Shown piece after piece: positions 54,445 through 63,497 of a stretch of 64,000 nucleotides of DNA. The stretch's first letter is position 1, and every line of letters starts with the position of its first letter. Location: NCBI RefSeq assembly GCF_011039085.1, contig NZ_JAAKEI010000006.1, positions 1 through 64,000 of the forward strand, given 5' to 3'. The position numbers and the translations under genes were made by a program. This DNA is from Desulfovibrio sp. ZJ369. GTDB lineage: Bacteria; Desulfobacterota; Desulfovibrionia; Desulfovibrionales; Desulfovibrionaceae. The notes under the pieces were generated by a model. The model had not been told where the DNA came from, did not search any database, and saw nothing but the letters and a program-made list of their open reading frames with translations.

Positions 54445-54480
54445 AACGGCCGCACAGGCAAGACTGACGTATCTGAAGAG

Positions 54481-54516
54481 GAGGGCGTTTTGCGCATGCA
54501 ATCAGCAAAACGCTCT
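54481..54516. repeat. TA-GAGC family palindrome
   Basis: Arms GAGGGCGTTTTGC and GCAAAACGCTCT, between the DUF3467 and regulator genes. Confidence 0.65.
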
Positions 54517-54603
54517 CCATAGCAAGCGCAATACGTTTGCTGGCTCAGCAAGATATTGCGATCCTCTTGTTACTCCCCTCCTTTTTTGCGCAGGCACGAT
54601 AGT

Positions 54604-55101
54604 ATGACCACGCTCGGCTCACGCATCAAAATGGTTCGCGGCAAGGAGTCACAGGAAAAATTCGCCGCCAGGCTCGAGATCAGCAAGGGCACTCTGGGCT
54701 TTTATGAGCGGGACGAAAATCTGCCCAAATCCGACGTTATTCTTAAAATCTGCGCCCTTACCGGCGCTTCGCTGGATTGGCTGCTGACCGGCGCGGAATC
54801 CGCCACCCGCGAAACGGCGCACGACCTCGCCCCCTGCCCGACCCCTGCCAGGCAGGCGAAACAGAGCGCCGCCGCGCCGCAAGAGAGCCGGGAATGCTCC
54901 TGCCCGCAGTGCGCGGAGCTGAAAAAACGCCTGACGACCCTTGAAGAGGAACGGCGGGATCTGTACGCTGAAAACAGAAACTTGTGGAAAAAGCTCTGCT
55001 CGCTGCTGGAAGAGAGCGCCCGCCCGCGCGAGCGGCCGCCCTTGCCGCTCTATGATGGCGAGAGCAAATCCAGGCGCAGGCGGACTTTTCTTGTGCCGTG
55101 A
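54604..55101 (+). CDS. Cro/CI-type transcriptional regulator
   Basis: 165 residues. The N-terminal helix-turn-helix (SRIKMVRGKESQEKFAARLEISKGTLGFYERDENLPKSDVILKIC) is of the XRE class, followed by GASLDWLLTG, a usual ending of that domain. The C-terminal part has a CPQC pair and a short coiled coil (LKKRLTTLEEERRDLYAENRNLWKKL), likely for dimerization. The start at 54604 is preceded by a GCACGATAGT leader. Probably controls island genes; targets unknown. Confidence 0.85.
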   Translation: MTTLGSRIKMVRGKESQEKFAARLEISKGTLGFYERDENLPKSDVILKICALTGASLDWLLTGAESATRETAHDLAPCPTPARQAKQSAAAPQESRECSCPQCAELKKRLTTLEEERRDLYAENRNLWKKLCSLLEESARPRERPPLPLYDGESKSRRRRTFLVP

Positions 55102-55369
55102 AGCGCCGGAGTAAAAGCAATATGCTCGAGAGCTCAGCGGGGCGCGCACCTTGCGCACGGAGCCGCTCCGCGCCCTCGCCGCCCGACGGCATCGCTTCCT
55201 CGGCGGGCGGCCTTTCCTGAGGCCCGCGTCCTTGCCCTTCCTTGGGGGCGCGGGCCTCCTCCGCTTGCGCTGCCCGGCGCAGATCCGCCTGGCGACTTAC
55301 TTTCGCCGGGGTCGGGAAGCGCACCTTTTGCCCGTGGCTTGCCAGCGCCCCCGGCGCTCTGCGGATTTT
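55102..55369. other. Decayed DNA between regulator and relaxase
   Basis: 268 bp. Minus-strand frames here are Arg/Ala/Gly-rich and may be the distal remains of the relaxase gene. A degenerate GGAGC-type repeat lies at 55103-55130. Confidence 0.35.
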
Positions 55370-55702
55370 TCATGTAATAATCTGATGTTCCTCCAGCCCC
55401 ATGCCCCTGAGAAACATTCGCACGGTTTCCGGGATCTGCTACCCGGTCGGTATCTCGTGCTCGTTCCAGATCAGCAACCAATGGCAAACAGGCATCCTGC
55501 TCCTTACGGATTCTTCAGCGAGCGAGATCATCTCGGCTCGTTGACCTTTTCTTGTTGCCGCAATGAAATTCAGTGCTGTTGACCAGACGCATTTGTTCCT
55601 GCCATTCTCATCTTTTTCGGAAAGCACATAGTCCACTATGCCGCCAATCATGGAGCGTTTTGCTTTGGTCAGATTGGTGCGCTTACATTGCTTGAGTATC
55701 AT
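55370..55702 (-). pseudogene. Relaxase (TraI/MobA type) remnant with in-frame stops
   Basis: Starts MILKQCKRTNLTKAKRSMIGGIVDYVL and continues to CHWLLIWNEHEIPTG, an IncP/MOBP relaxase N-terminus. TAG interrupts at 55439-55441, the same frame continues with QIPETVRMFLRGMGLEEHQIIT, then TGA at 55370-55372. The expected His-rich motif (HGDTDNxHLH) and the rest of the protein are missing. Its start overlaps the TraJ-like gene end by 20 bases, as in working modules. Confidence 0.8.
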
Positions 55703-56040
55703 GTCCGTGCCCAAGCCTGTCGATTGCTTCCTGAATTATTTTCAGTGCCCGGCTCATTTCCCCCCACACCGCTGACTGATGCGCCTCGCTTGCCAAGGCA
55801 AAATTGTGCTTGAGCAGCCCCCAGGCCGCCGCAGTTCCCGGATGGTCTGCTCGTCCGTTCTGGCAATGATGGGCCTGCCGCCGAAGAACAGCCGCCGCAT
55901 GTACTCGGAAACAGAGATTCCGGCGGTCGCGGCCTGCCGGGTGATTCTTGCGTCTTCTTCAGCGGTGAGCCTGAGCCTCCGCCGTCGCTGAAATCTGATT
56001 GTCGCCTTCCGCTTTTCCGTCTGCCTTTCCCGCCTTTTTG
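55683..56040 (-). pseudogene. TraJ/MobC-like relaxosome protein, frameshifted
   Basis: Minus-strand reading: KRKATIRFQRRRRLRLTAEE, then YMRRLFFGGRPIIARTDEQT and IRELRR in one frame. The other frame continues GLLKHNFALASEAHQSAVW and KIIQEAIDRLGHGHDTQAM to TAA at 55683-55685. Only together do they make a full ribbon-helix-helix oriT-binding protein, so a single frameshift near 55822 breaks it. The 5' end is uncertain; no good start codon is seen. Confidence 0.75.
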
Positions 56041-56071
56041 AGAGCGTGAGAAGCGAAGCGCCGAACGCTCT
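56041..56071. repeat. TA-GAGC family palindrome, diverged
   Basis: Ends AGAGCGT (56041) and ACGCTCT (56071) with an imperfect interior. It lies at the 5' end of the TraJ-like pseudogene and may have removed its start. Confidence 0.5.
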
Positions 56072-56099
56072 GCCGGAGTCCAGAGGGCGGCAGCCCTTT

Positions 56100-56139
56100 G
56101 GCAGGATGGGGTTGTGTGTAGCACAACTTCCATCCTGCC
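56100..56139. other. Candidate origin of transfer (oriT), IncP-like
   Basis: Inverted repeat: GGCAGGATGG (56100-56109) with CCATCCTGCC (56130-56139), inner GTTGTG/CACAAC. ATCCTG-C, the nick consensus of IncP-type origins, is present in both arms. The position between divergent TraJ-like and TraK-like genes is where IncP and IncQ-2 elements have oriT. Confidence 0.65.
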
Positions 56140-56230
56140 ACGGCGACCCCGTATCGTGGAGTGGTAGATTTATGCAAAATTTTATCTTTACTGCCGATTG
56201 GCTATGATCTTCCCAAAGGAGGCAAAAAAC

Positions 56231-56578
56231 ATGGCTTCAAACGCAACAATACGCATGGAACAGCTCACGGAGGCGAAGAAACTGTTCATGAATTTGCCAA
56301 AGAAAAAAGACGGAAAAACCAGACCGGACGCAGCCAAATTTCTGGAAAAAGCTTTCAGGAACGCTCTCAAAAAAGGCTACAGCCCAAAAGAACTGAGTCA
56401 GCTGCTCAAGAATGAGAACATCATCATTCCCGCATATCTTATTCAGAAATTTTTCTCTGAAACTGCGGACAGCGCGGACGTTGCTCCTGCACAAAAAAAG
56501 GAAATTCCCCCGCAAAAACCACCGACTCCGGCAAGAACTTCGTTCATCGTGCCGGATTTGCCGGATAAGAAGTTGTGA
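56231..56578 (+). CDS. TraK-like mobilization protein
   Basis: 115 residues, basic. RMEQLTEAKKLFMNLPKKKDGKTRPDAAKFLEKAF, then a helix-turn-helix-like AFRNALKKGYSPKELSQLL, and a Pro-rich tail. A perfect AAAGGAGG precedes the ATG at 56231. Identity as TraK (oriT-binding protein) rests on position next to the candidate oriT and before a TraL-like gene; sequence similarity is not decisive. Confidence 0.6.
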   Translation: MASNATIRMEQLTEAKKLFMNLPKKKDGKTRPDAAKFLEKAFRNALKKGYSPKELSQLLKNENIIIPAYLIQKFFSETADSADVAPAQKKEIPPQKPPTPARTSFIVPDLPDKKL

Positions 56579-56952
56579 ACATAAACGCGTCGATTTTTTA
56601 TGTGGGCGAAAGCAAAGGCGGCGTGGGGAAAAGCAAGGTATCTTTCGCCCAGATCGACTCCCTGCCTGATGACGGAAAAAAGGCGCTTTTGCTGGAAAGC
56701 GACAACCTCAAATCCTGCGGAATGGTCGGCGGCGGCGCGAAAAAATCCTGCCGATCCTCAAAAAACAAACGGGGAAAAGGCGGCAAAACAAACAAGAATT
56801 ATTGGGTGTTGAGTGGGACTTTTATAAAACATAAACAGTTAGCACAGATAAAAGAGCGCCCCTGTCCGAGACGGAACCTCTGGAACCGGGCGGGGGCGTG
56901 TCTTGCTTTTTATCCCGTCTATCGTACTTTTCCGCGTAACATATCCAGATAG
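56575..56952 (+). pseudogene. TraL-like P-loop ATPase, truncated
   Basis: Starts at GTG overlapping the previous stop (GTGA). IFYVGESKGGVGKSKVSFAQID is a deviant Walker A of the ParA/MinD type, and KKALLLESDN the following strand, as in TraL of IncP elements. After ~60 residues the sequence turns into Lys/Arg/Ser-rich non-family sequence and runs into the integrase terminator. Full members are ~240 residues, so only the N-terminal quarter is left. Confidence 0.65.
56851..56898 (-). terminator. Terminator of the integrase gene
   Basis: On the minus strand a CGCCCC...GGGGCG stem (56898-56893 with 56862-56857) is followed by CTCTTTTATC, 20 bp after the integrase stop. Confidence 0.55.
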
Positions 56953-58112
56953 TCGGCGTACTCCTGAACCATGCGTCGCCGTTCCGGCAAGTACTCCGCG
57001 TAGTTGTACGCGGCGCGGACGCCGTTGCGCTCGCAGTGGGCAAGCTGGCGCTCTATCCAGTCTGTGTTATAGCCAAGCTCGTTCAGGAGGGTGGACGCCA
57101 TTGACCGGAAGCCGTGAAAGGTATGGTCGCCGGTGGCGCAGCCGAGTTGCCGCAGGACGCGCAACGGGCCTCCTCTGTACATGGGGCCGTCGTTTCCCGC
57201 CCTGTTGCCAGGAAAGACAAAGCGTCCATCGCCGCTTTTCTCATGCAGCTCATGGAAAATCGTCAGGGCCTGACGTGAGAGCGGCACGACATGGATTTGC
57301 TTCATCTTCATCCGTTCCGCCGGAATGCGCCATTCCGCCGCCTCAAGGTTGATTTCCTCCCATTCCGCGCGGATCAGTTCATTGGCACGGACGAACACCA
57401 ACGGCGCAAGACGCAGGGCGCGGGAGATGAAAAAGTTCCCCTCATAGGCGTAGATTTTGCGCAACAGTTCGCCCACGGCGGCGGGTTCGGTGATGGCCGC
57501 ATGGTGGCCGTTGACCGTGGGCGCGAGCGCGCCGCGCAAATCGGCGGCAATGTCATGTTCCGCCCTGCCGGTGACAACGGCGTAACGAAAAATCCGTCCG
57601 GCATCACGCAGCGCCTTGTGGGCGATGGTCAGCGCGCCCCGTTCTTCCACCCGCCGGAGAACGTCCAGCAGTTCCCTTGGGGTAATAGCGTTGACGGGAC
57701 GTTTGCCAATGTGGGGGAAGAGGTTTTCCTCCAGAATGCGAATGACAGTTTTTCGGTATGCGGGGATCCACTTCGGCGAATACCTGGTATGCCATTCCCG
57801 CGCCACGTCCTCGAAAGAGTTGCGGGCCGCTTCCGCCGCCGCTTCTCTGGCCTGGCGTCGGGCCTCGCTGGGATCGATATGTTCCCGCAGCAGCTTTTTG
57901 GCGTCTTCCCGTTTGTCCCGCGCTTCGCGCAGGCTCACGGACGGATACGGGCCAAGGGAAAGGAGCTTCTGCTTGCCCGCGAAGCGGTACGCCAACCGCC
58001 ACGATTTTTTGCCCGTGGGCGTGACGTAGAGAAACAGCCCCCCGCCGTCCGAGTGCTTCTGAATCTTGCCGTTGGCTATGACATGCCGTATGAATGTGTC
58101 GGTCAGTTTCAT
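56919..58112 (-). CDS. P4-type integrase of the island
   Basis: 397 residues. N-terminal Arm-binding DUF4102 domain (IQKHSDGGGLFLYVTPTGKKSWRLAYRF, SLGPYPSVSLREARDKREDAKKLL), core-binding domain (~105-190), catalytic domain with Arg in FVRANELIRAEW (~245), HGFRSMASTLLNE (His-x-x-Arg, ~330), QLAHCERNGVRAAYNY with the final His and Tyr (~357-370). Prophage P4 and many genomic islands use such integrases, usually next to the att site, as here (attR ~340 bp away). Expected to insert and excise the element. Confidence 0.95.
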   Translation of the reverse strand: MKLTDTFIRHVIANGKIQKHSDGGGLFLYVTPTGKKSWRLAYRFAGKQKLLSLGPYPSVSLREARDKREDAKKLLREHIDPSEARRQAREAAAEAARNSFEDVAREWHTRYSPKWIPAYRKTVIRILEENLFPHIGKRPVNAITPRELLDVLRRVEERGALTIAHKALRDAGRIFRYAVVTGRAEHDIAADLRGALAPTVNGHHAAITEPAAVGELLRKIYAYEGNFFISRALRLAPLVFVRANELIRAEWEEINLEAAEWRIPAERMKMKQIHVVPLSRQALTIFHELHEKSGDGRFVFPGNRAGNDGPMYRGGPLRVLRQLGCATGDHTFHGFRSMASTLLNELGYNTDWIERQLAHCERNGVRAAYNYAEYLPERRRMVQEYADYLDMLRGKVR

Positions 58113-58468
58113 CCGGCCACCTCCAGAGTGGTGTTTTTGGTACGGCTGGACTGACTGCTACCAACATATTTCTGAAAAAACCTTTTTATACAAGGTAGTA
58201 CAAAAAATATGCCGCTAGCTGAGAGGGGAACCCCGCTCAGTTTCCCAAGGTCGGGGGCAGCACTGCCCGACCTTGGGAAACGCCGTCATTGACAGCCCAG
58301 ACCTGCCAAAAGACTACCAACGTGTCTACCAACAGTTTTTGTGGATGCAGGTGGATTTTTGTGGATGGGATAAGGCAAAGATGCCTGGTTAACACATTGA
58401 AATTACATGCTAAACAGACATATTTGGACTTTCTGAAACAAGTTGGGCAACTTCAATCAAAAAATGCT
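58113..58468. other. Right end of the island with integrase sites
   Basis: 356 bp. CTACCAAC boxes at 58158-58165, 58314-58321 and 58326-58333; a 15-bp perfect hairpin (58241-58255 with 58266-58280); a direct repeat TTTTTGTGGATG at 58336-58347 and 58356-58367; attR at 58452-58462. No tRNA gene was found. This is the integrase attachment and promoter region. Confidence 0.6.
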
Positions 58469-58471
58469 CTA
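58452..58471. repeat. Right part of the interrupted TA-GAGC palindrome (attR), at the hyaD stop
   Basis: TTCAATCAAAAAATGCTCTA: matches the end of the element at 62901-62948 exactly, and begins with the 11-bp repeat shared with 44528-44538. The CTA is the hyaD stop on the minus strand. Confidence 0.85.
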
Positions 58472-58987
58472 AAGCCCGTTCAGGGCCGGAGCCGAAAGAT
58501 GCCTGATTTTGGCGCGCGCGTCGGCTTTCACTCCCCAGCGCCGCAAAAGGTCCAGAGCCGCATGCGCGGCCGCTTCAAAGCATCGGGCCACCTGGGGCGA
58601 AAAAGGCGCGCCCAGGGTCATGGCAGCGGGCTGCACGCCCAAAAGGGCGCAGCACCGCGGCTGCGTGCCGCGCAGCGCGGCATAGCCCATGACTTCAGAA
58701 AAGCTGTTCTGGTGCGGGCCCAGCTTGCGCGCGGTGATATGGGCAGGCACCCCCTCCCGCAGCACCAGCTCGCCGGGCGCAAGGCCGAAGTCCACGGCAT
58801 CCAGCACCAGCAGCCTGTCGGCCTCCTCCACGAAGGCCAGCAGGGTCTGCCCCTGAGTGCCGCCGTCCACCACGCGGACGCCGGGAGAAAAGTTCCACCC
58901 CGCGTACAGCCTTTGCGCCAGGCGCACGCCAAAGCCCTCATCCCCGTAAAGAATGTTGCCGAGTCCCAGGACGATCACGCGTTCCAT
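58469..58987 (-). CDS. hyaD: Hydrogenase maturation protease
   Basis: 172 residues. Endopeptidase (HyaD/HupD/HybD family) that removes the C-terminal tail of the [NiFe] large subunit after nickel insertion. Visible: VIVLGLGNILYGDEGFGVRL (first metal-binding Glu), LLVLDAVDFGL (Asp) and the downstream His of MGYAALRGTQPRC-type context. Start at 58987 with AAAGGAAG upstream. Last gene of the hydrogenase operon; its TAG stop is formed by the palindrome at the island edge. Confidence 0.92.
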   Translation of the reverse strand: MERVIVLGLGNILYGDEGFGVRLAQRLYAGWNFSPGVRVVDGGTQGQTLLAFVEEADRLLVLDAVDFGLAPGELVLREGVPAHITARKLGPHQNSFSEVMGYAALRGTQPRCCALLGVQPAAMTLGAPFSPQVARCFEAAAHAALDLLRRWGVKADARAKIRHLSAPALNGL

Positions 58988-59060
58988 GTCTCTTCCTTTG
59001 AGGGTCACGCGGCCGGGCCGCGCGGCAAAGCCTGAGAGCGGCCGGGCCGCAAGGCTGACC

Positions 59061-59759
59061 TTAGTCTTTGCGCCGCTCTCTGTACCCGCTGAACATGGTG
59101 GAGGCCAGGGTGGTCTTGCCCATGATCTCTTCCCGGATCACCATGTAGATATGCACGATCACAAAGGTGATCAAAAGCAGCATGCCCAGCCTGTGCAGGC
59201 TGCGCAGCTCCTGATCGTTGCCTCCGATCCAGTACATGAAATCAAGCACAAGGAGAAAGGGTTTGAAGAATGGCGACGCGGAAGCCTGAGCGTACATGCC
59301 CAGGCCGCTGAGCATGATGAGCAGCATGAAGATCATGCCCACGGCCATCCCGGCTTGCGCCAGGGGGTTATGCCCCACATACGCGCGCGGCTCCCTGTCC
59401 AGAAAGAGATACCAGCGGATCTCGCTCCACAGGCCCTCCCACCAGGATTTTCTCCAGACCGGCAGGATGATCAGCTCCCGCGAATATCTGTTGCCGATCA
59501 GCGCGTACAGATAACGCAGTACCGTGGCGATGATCAGGATGAAGCCCGCGATGAAATGAGCCATGCGGGTGTACCCCATGTAAAAGGTGTCACAGGGCTG
59601 TCCGGTGACGGAAAGCCAGGGTTTGCCGATGATATAGCCTGTGACGATCAGCACGCTGACGCAGATTGCCATGCTCCAGTGCCAAAGGCGGATGGGCAAT
59701 TGGTAGACATACACTGATTTGCCCACAGGCATGAGCACGTTGTCGCAATATTCGGTCAT
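59061..59759 (-). CDS. hyaC: [NiFe] hydrogenase cytochrome b subunit
   Basis: 232 residues, four TM helices, inner membrane. Di-haem b subunit that passes electrons from the small subunit to menaquinone. His ligands are likely in RLWHWSMAICVSVLIVTG (helix 1), RMAHFIAGFILI (helix 2), and LHRLGMLLLITFVIVHIYMV (helix 4). Its presence with menaquinone genes in the same window fits an H2-to-quinone route. Follows hyaB after 83 bp. Confidence 0.92.
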   Translation of the reverse strand: MTEYCDNVLMPVGKSVYVYQLPIRLWHWSMAICVSVLIVTGYIIGKPWLSVTGQPCDTFYMGYTRMAHFIAGFILIIATVLRYLYALIGNRYSRELIILPVWRKSWWEGLWSEIRWYLFLDREPRAYVGHNPLAQAGMAVGMIFMLLIMLSGLGMYAQASASPFFKPFLLVLDFMYWIGGNDQELRSLHRLGMLLLITFVIVHIYMVIREEIMGKTTLASTMFSGYRERRKD

Positions 59760-59842
59760 GATATTTCTCCACAGCGCGGGACAGGCGGCACGCCGTCTGT
59801 TTGCGCCTCAACTCCACGCCGCGCCGGCGCGGCGGCAAGGTT

Positions 59843-61651
<1,809 letters not shown>

Positions 61652-61662
61652 GGATGCATTCC

Positions 61663-62874
61663 TCAGCGCTTGGAATCGTTACGGGTTGTGGAGGAGCCCT
61701 CGGCAAGGGGGGAAGGGGCGCCGGGGGCGGCCGTCTCCCTTTTGACGACCGGGATGCCATGCTCGCAGGGATCGTGAACGTCGCCGTTGCCCGGAGGCGT
61801 CGCCTTTGCTTCAGGACAACGGGCGTGGCGGATCATGCTGGCCACGCCGTGCGCGGCCACGCCAGCGGCCACGGCCGCCACTGCGGCCACGCCCACGGTT
61901 TCGGCCGTGGCATTGGCGCCGAAATGCGGGATGGTGGTGATGCGATCATAAAAGGAGCCCTGATCCCAGAAATGTTGTTCCGCGCAGCCGATACAGCCGT
62001 GCCCGGACGCAATGGGAAAGGAAACGCCGTCGTTCCAGCGCGTGGCCGGGCAGGCGTTGTAGGTGGTGGGGCCCTTGCAGCCCATTTTGTAGAGACACAG
62101 CCCCTGGCGCGCGCCTTCGTCGTCCCAGGATTCCACATACTCGCCGGCGTCAAAGTGGGCGCGGCGGTAACACTGGTCGTGCACGCGCTTGCCGTAAAAG
62201 GCCAGAGGCCGGCCTTGGGCGTCCAGCTCCGGCAGGCGATCGAACGTCACGATATAGGCGACGATGGCGCTCATCACCTCCGGAATGGGCGGGCAGCCGG
62301 GCGCCTTGAGCTGGGGCTTGTTGGGAAAGAGCTTGTGCAGGGGCGTGGCGTCCGTGGGATTGGGATGGGCCGCCTGCACGCAGCCCCACGAGGCGCAGTT
62401 GCCCCAGGCCACCAGAGCGCGGGCATGCTCCACGCCGCGGGTCAATTTCTCCAAAAAGGGCTTGCCGCCGTCAATACAGTACATACCGCCCGCGCCCAGG
62501 GGCGCGTTGCCTTCCAGGGCGAGAATATACCGGCCCTTGTAACGGCTCACGGCCTCATTGAAGGCGTCCTCGGCCTGCTCTCCGGCCGCGGCCATGATCA
62601 GATCCACGCAGTCCAGGGCGATCATCGAAAGGATGATGTCCGTGGCCAGCGGATGAGCCGTGCGCAGAAAGGACTCCGTGCAGCAGGAGCAGGTCAGGCC
62701 GCTCAGCCAGATCACCGGCAGGCGCGGCCTGGTGGAAAGAGCCTGAGCGATGGCTGTTTCCGCGCCCGGCCCAAGCCCCAGGGAGACGGCCGTAAGCGCG
62801 CAGAACTTCAGAAAATCACGGCGGCTGAAGCCGCGGCTGCGCAAAACTTCAGCGGTTGTTTCCAGATGTGACAT
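61663..62874 (-). CDS. hyaA: [NiFe] hydrogenase small subunit, Tat-exported
   Basis: 403 residues. Tat signal with SRRDFLKFCALTAVSLGLG (~17-35). Cluster ligands: WLSGLTCSCCTES (proximal, ~58), GTC-type region ALVAWGNCASWGCVQAA (~152), PGCPPIPE, and the C-terminal Cys set around YDHCYR-like DQCYRRAHFDAGEYVE, KMGCKGPTTYNACP, and GHGCIGCAEQ. A C-terminal hydrophobic helix (TVGVAAVAAVAAGVAAHGV) anchors it to the membrane and to HyaC. GAGGTAAG precedes the ATG. First gene of hyaABCD. Confidence 0.95.
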   Translation of the reverse strand: MSHLETTAEVLRSRGFSRRDFLKFCALTAVSLGLGPGAETAIAQALSTRPRLPVIWLSGLTCSCCTESFLRTAHPLATDIILSMIALDCVDLIMAAAGEQAEDAFNEAVSRYKGRYILALEGNAPLGAGGMYCIDGGKPFLEKLTRGVEHARALVAWGNCASWGCVQAAHPNPTDATPLHKLFPNKPQLKAPGCPPIPEVMSAIVAYIVTFDRLPELDAQGRPLAFYGKRVHDQCYRRAHFDAGEYVESWDDEGARQGLCLYKMGCKGPTTYNACPATRWNDGVSFPIASGHGCIGCAEQHFWDQGSFYDRITTIPHFGANATAETVGVAAVAAVAAGVAAHGVASMIRHARCPEAKATPPGNGDVHDPCEHGIPVVKRETAAPGAPSPLAEGSSTTRNDSKR

Positions 62875-62900
62875 ATCTTACCTCAATGAGTAACAGCTCT

Positions 62901-62948
62901 AGAGCATTTTTTGATTGAAAATGGATATGTTCAATCAAAAAATGCTCC
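62901..62948. repeat. Intact TA-GAGC palindrome between DUF305 gene and hyaA
   Basis: 18-bp perfect arms (62901-62918 and 62930-62947), loop AAATGGATATG-like, preceded by CT-TAG-type sequence CTCT. The right arm encodes the last residues (GAFFD) and TGA stop of the DUF305 protein. It is the reference copy used to recognise the element split by the island. Confidence 0.85.
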
Positions 62949-63497
62949 AGTATGATCGCCGCGGGCGTTGAGCCACGTCCTGAAGGCGTGCATTTCTCTG
63001 GCCTGGGACACACTGATCTCCTGTGCGAGCTTGAGCAGAGCCTCATGCTGGAAGTGAACCAGCACCGGCACGGTCATAATCACGGCCATGCCGTGATGCG
63101 GCAGCATCTGTTGCACAAACTGCACGTTGGGATCCTGGGCAGTGTACCTGTGCATCATGGCCTGCATTTCCCGATGCATCTGATCATAGGCCTTTTGATC
63201 AAGGCCGCCCACGTCTTTGAGCCAGCCTTTCATTTCTTCTATTTCGCTCTTCTGGGCTTTGATGATTTCTCTGGCCCAAGCCGCCACCTGCGGATCCTGC
63301 CGGTTTTCGGGCGTGCGCAGCAGTGCTTCGGACATGGCCACAGCCCCTTCGTGGTGCGCGATCATGCCGGAAAGAAAAGCCTGCCCGGAATAGGCGGGGT
63401 CGCTGTCGTGCATGTCGTGAGCTTGCATGGGCGGCTCTGCCGCCTGTGCCGGCAGAGCCAGAAGCAAGAAAGCGAGAAAAAGATATATGTGACGCAT
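62931..63497 (-). CDS. DUF305 family periplasmic protein
   Basis: 188 residues. Signal peptide MRHIYLFLAFLLLALPAQA. DUF305 motifs: FLSGMIAHHEGAVAMSEALL (~47-66) and QFVQQMLPHHGMAVIMTVPVL (~125-145), paired His-His motifs in a helical, ferritin-like fold; metal binding is suspected, the function is unknown. GGAGAACGT precedes the ATG. The last codons and stop come from a palindromic repeat. It is upstream of hyaA on the same strand, 57 bp away. Confidence 0.88.
   Translation of the reverse strand: MRHIYLFLAFLLLALPAQAAEPPMQAHDMHDSDPAYSGQAFLSGMIAHHEGAVAMSEALLRTPENRQDPQVAAWAREIIKAQKSEIEEMKGWLKDVGGLDQKAYDQMHREMQAMMHRYTAQDPNVQFVQQMLPHHGMAVIMTVPVLVHFQHEALLKLAQEISVSQAREMHAFRTWLNARGDHTGAFFD

Larger units (their letters stand above)
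44528..58462. mobile_element. Genomic island (integrative element) with 11-bp terminal direct repeats
   Basis: TTCAATCAAAA at 44528-44538 (attL) recurs at 58452-58462 (attR). Joining the outer flanks rebuilds a palindromic element like that at 62901-62948. A P4-type integrase gene ends the island, ~340 bp inside attR, the usual position. CTACCAAC boxes occur inside both ends (44598, 58158, 58314, 58326). Contents: a second recombinase, an autotransporter, a lipoprotein, DUF3467 and Cro/CI-type genes, and a decayed IncP-like mobilization module. It may no longer be self-mobilizable because the relaxase is broken. Confidence 0.8.

Noticed and set aside
55370-55702. Amber read-through or selenocysteine/pyrrolysine recoding in the relaxase
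   Set aside because: A TAG and a TGA lie 22 codons apart, the protein lacks its His motif and C-terminus, and the neighbouring TraJ-like and TraL-like genes are also broken; decay is the simpler explanation.
58113-58468. tRNA gene as integration target of the P4-type integrase
   Set aside because: No cloverleaf or T-loop sequence could be found; the 11-bp repeat lies in a palindromic element instead.
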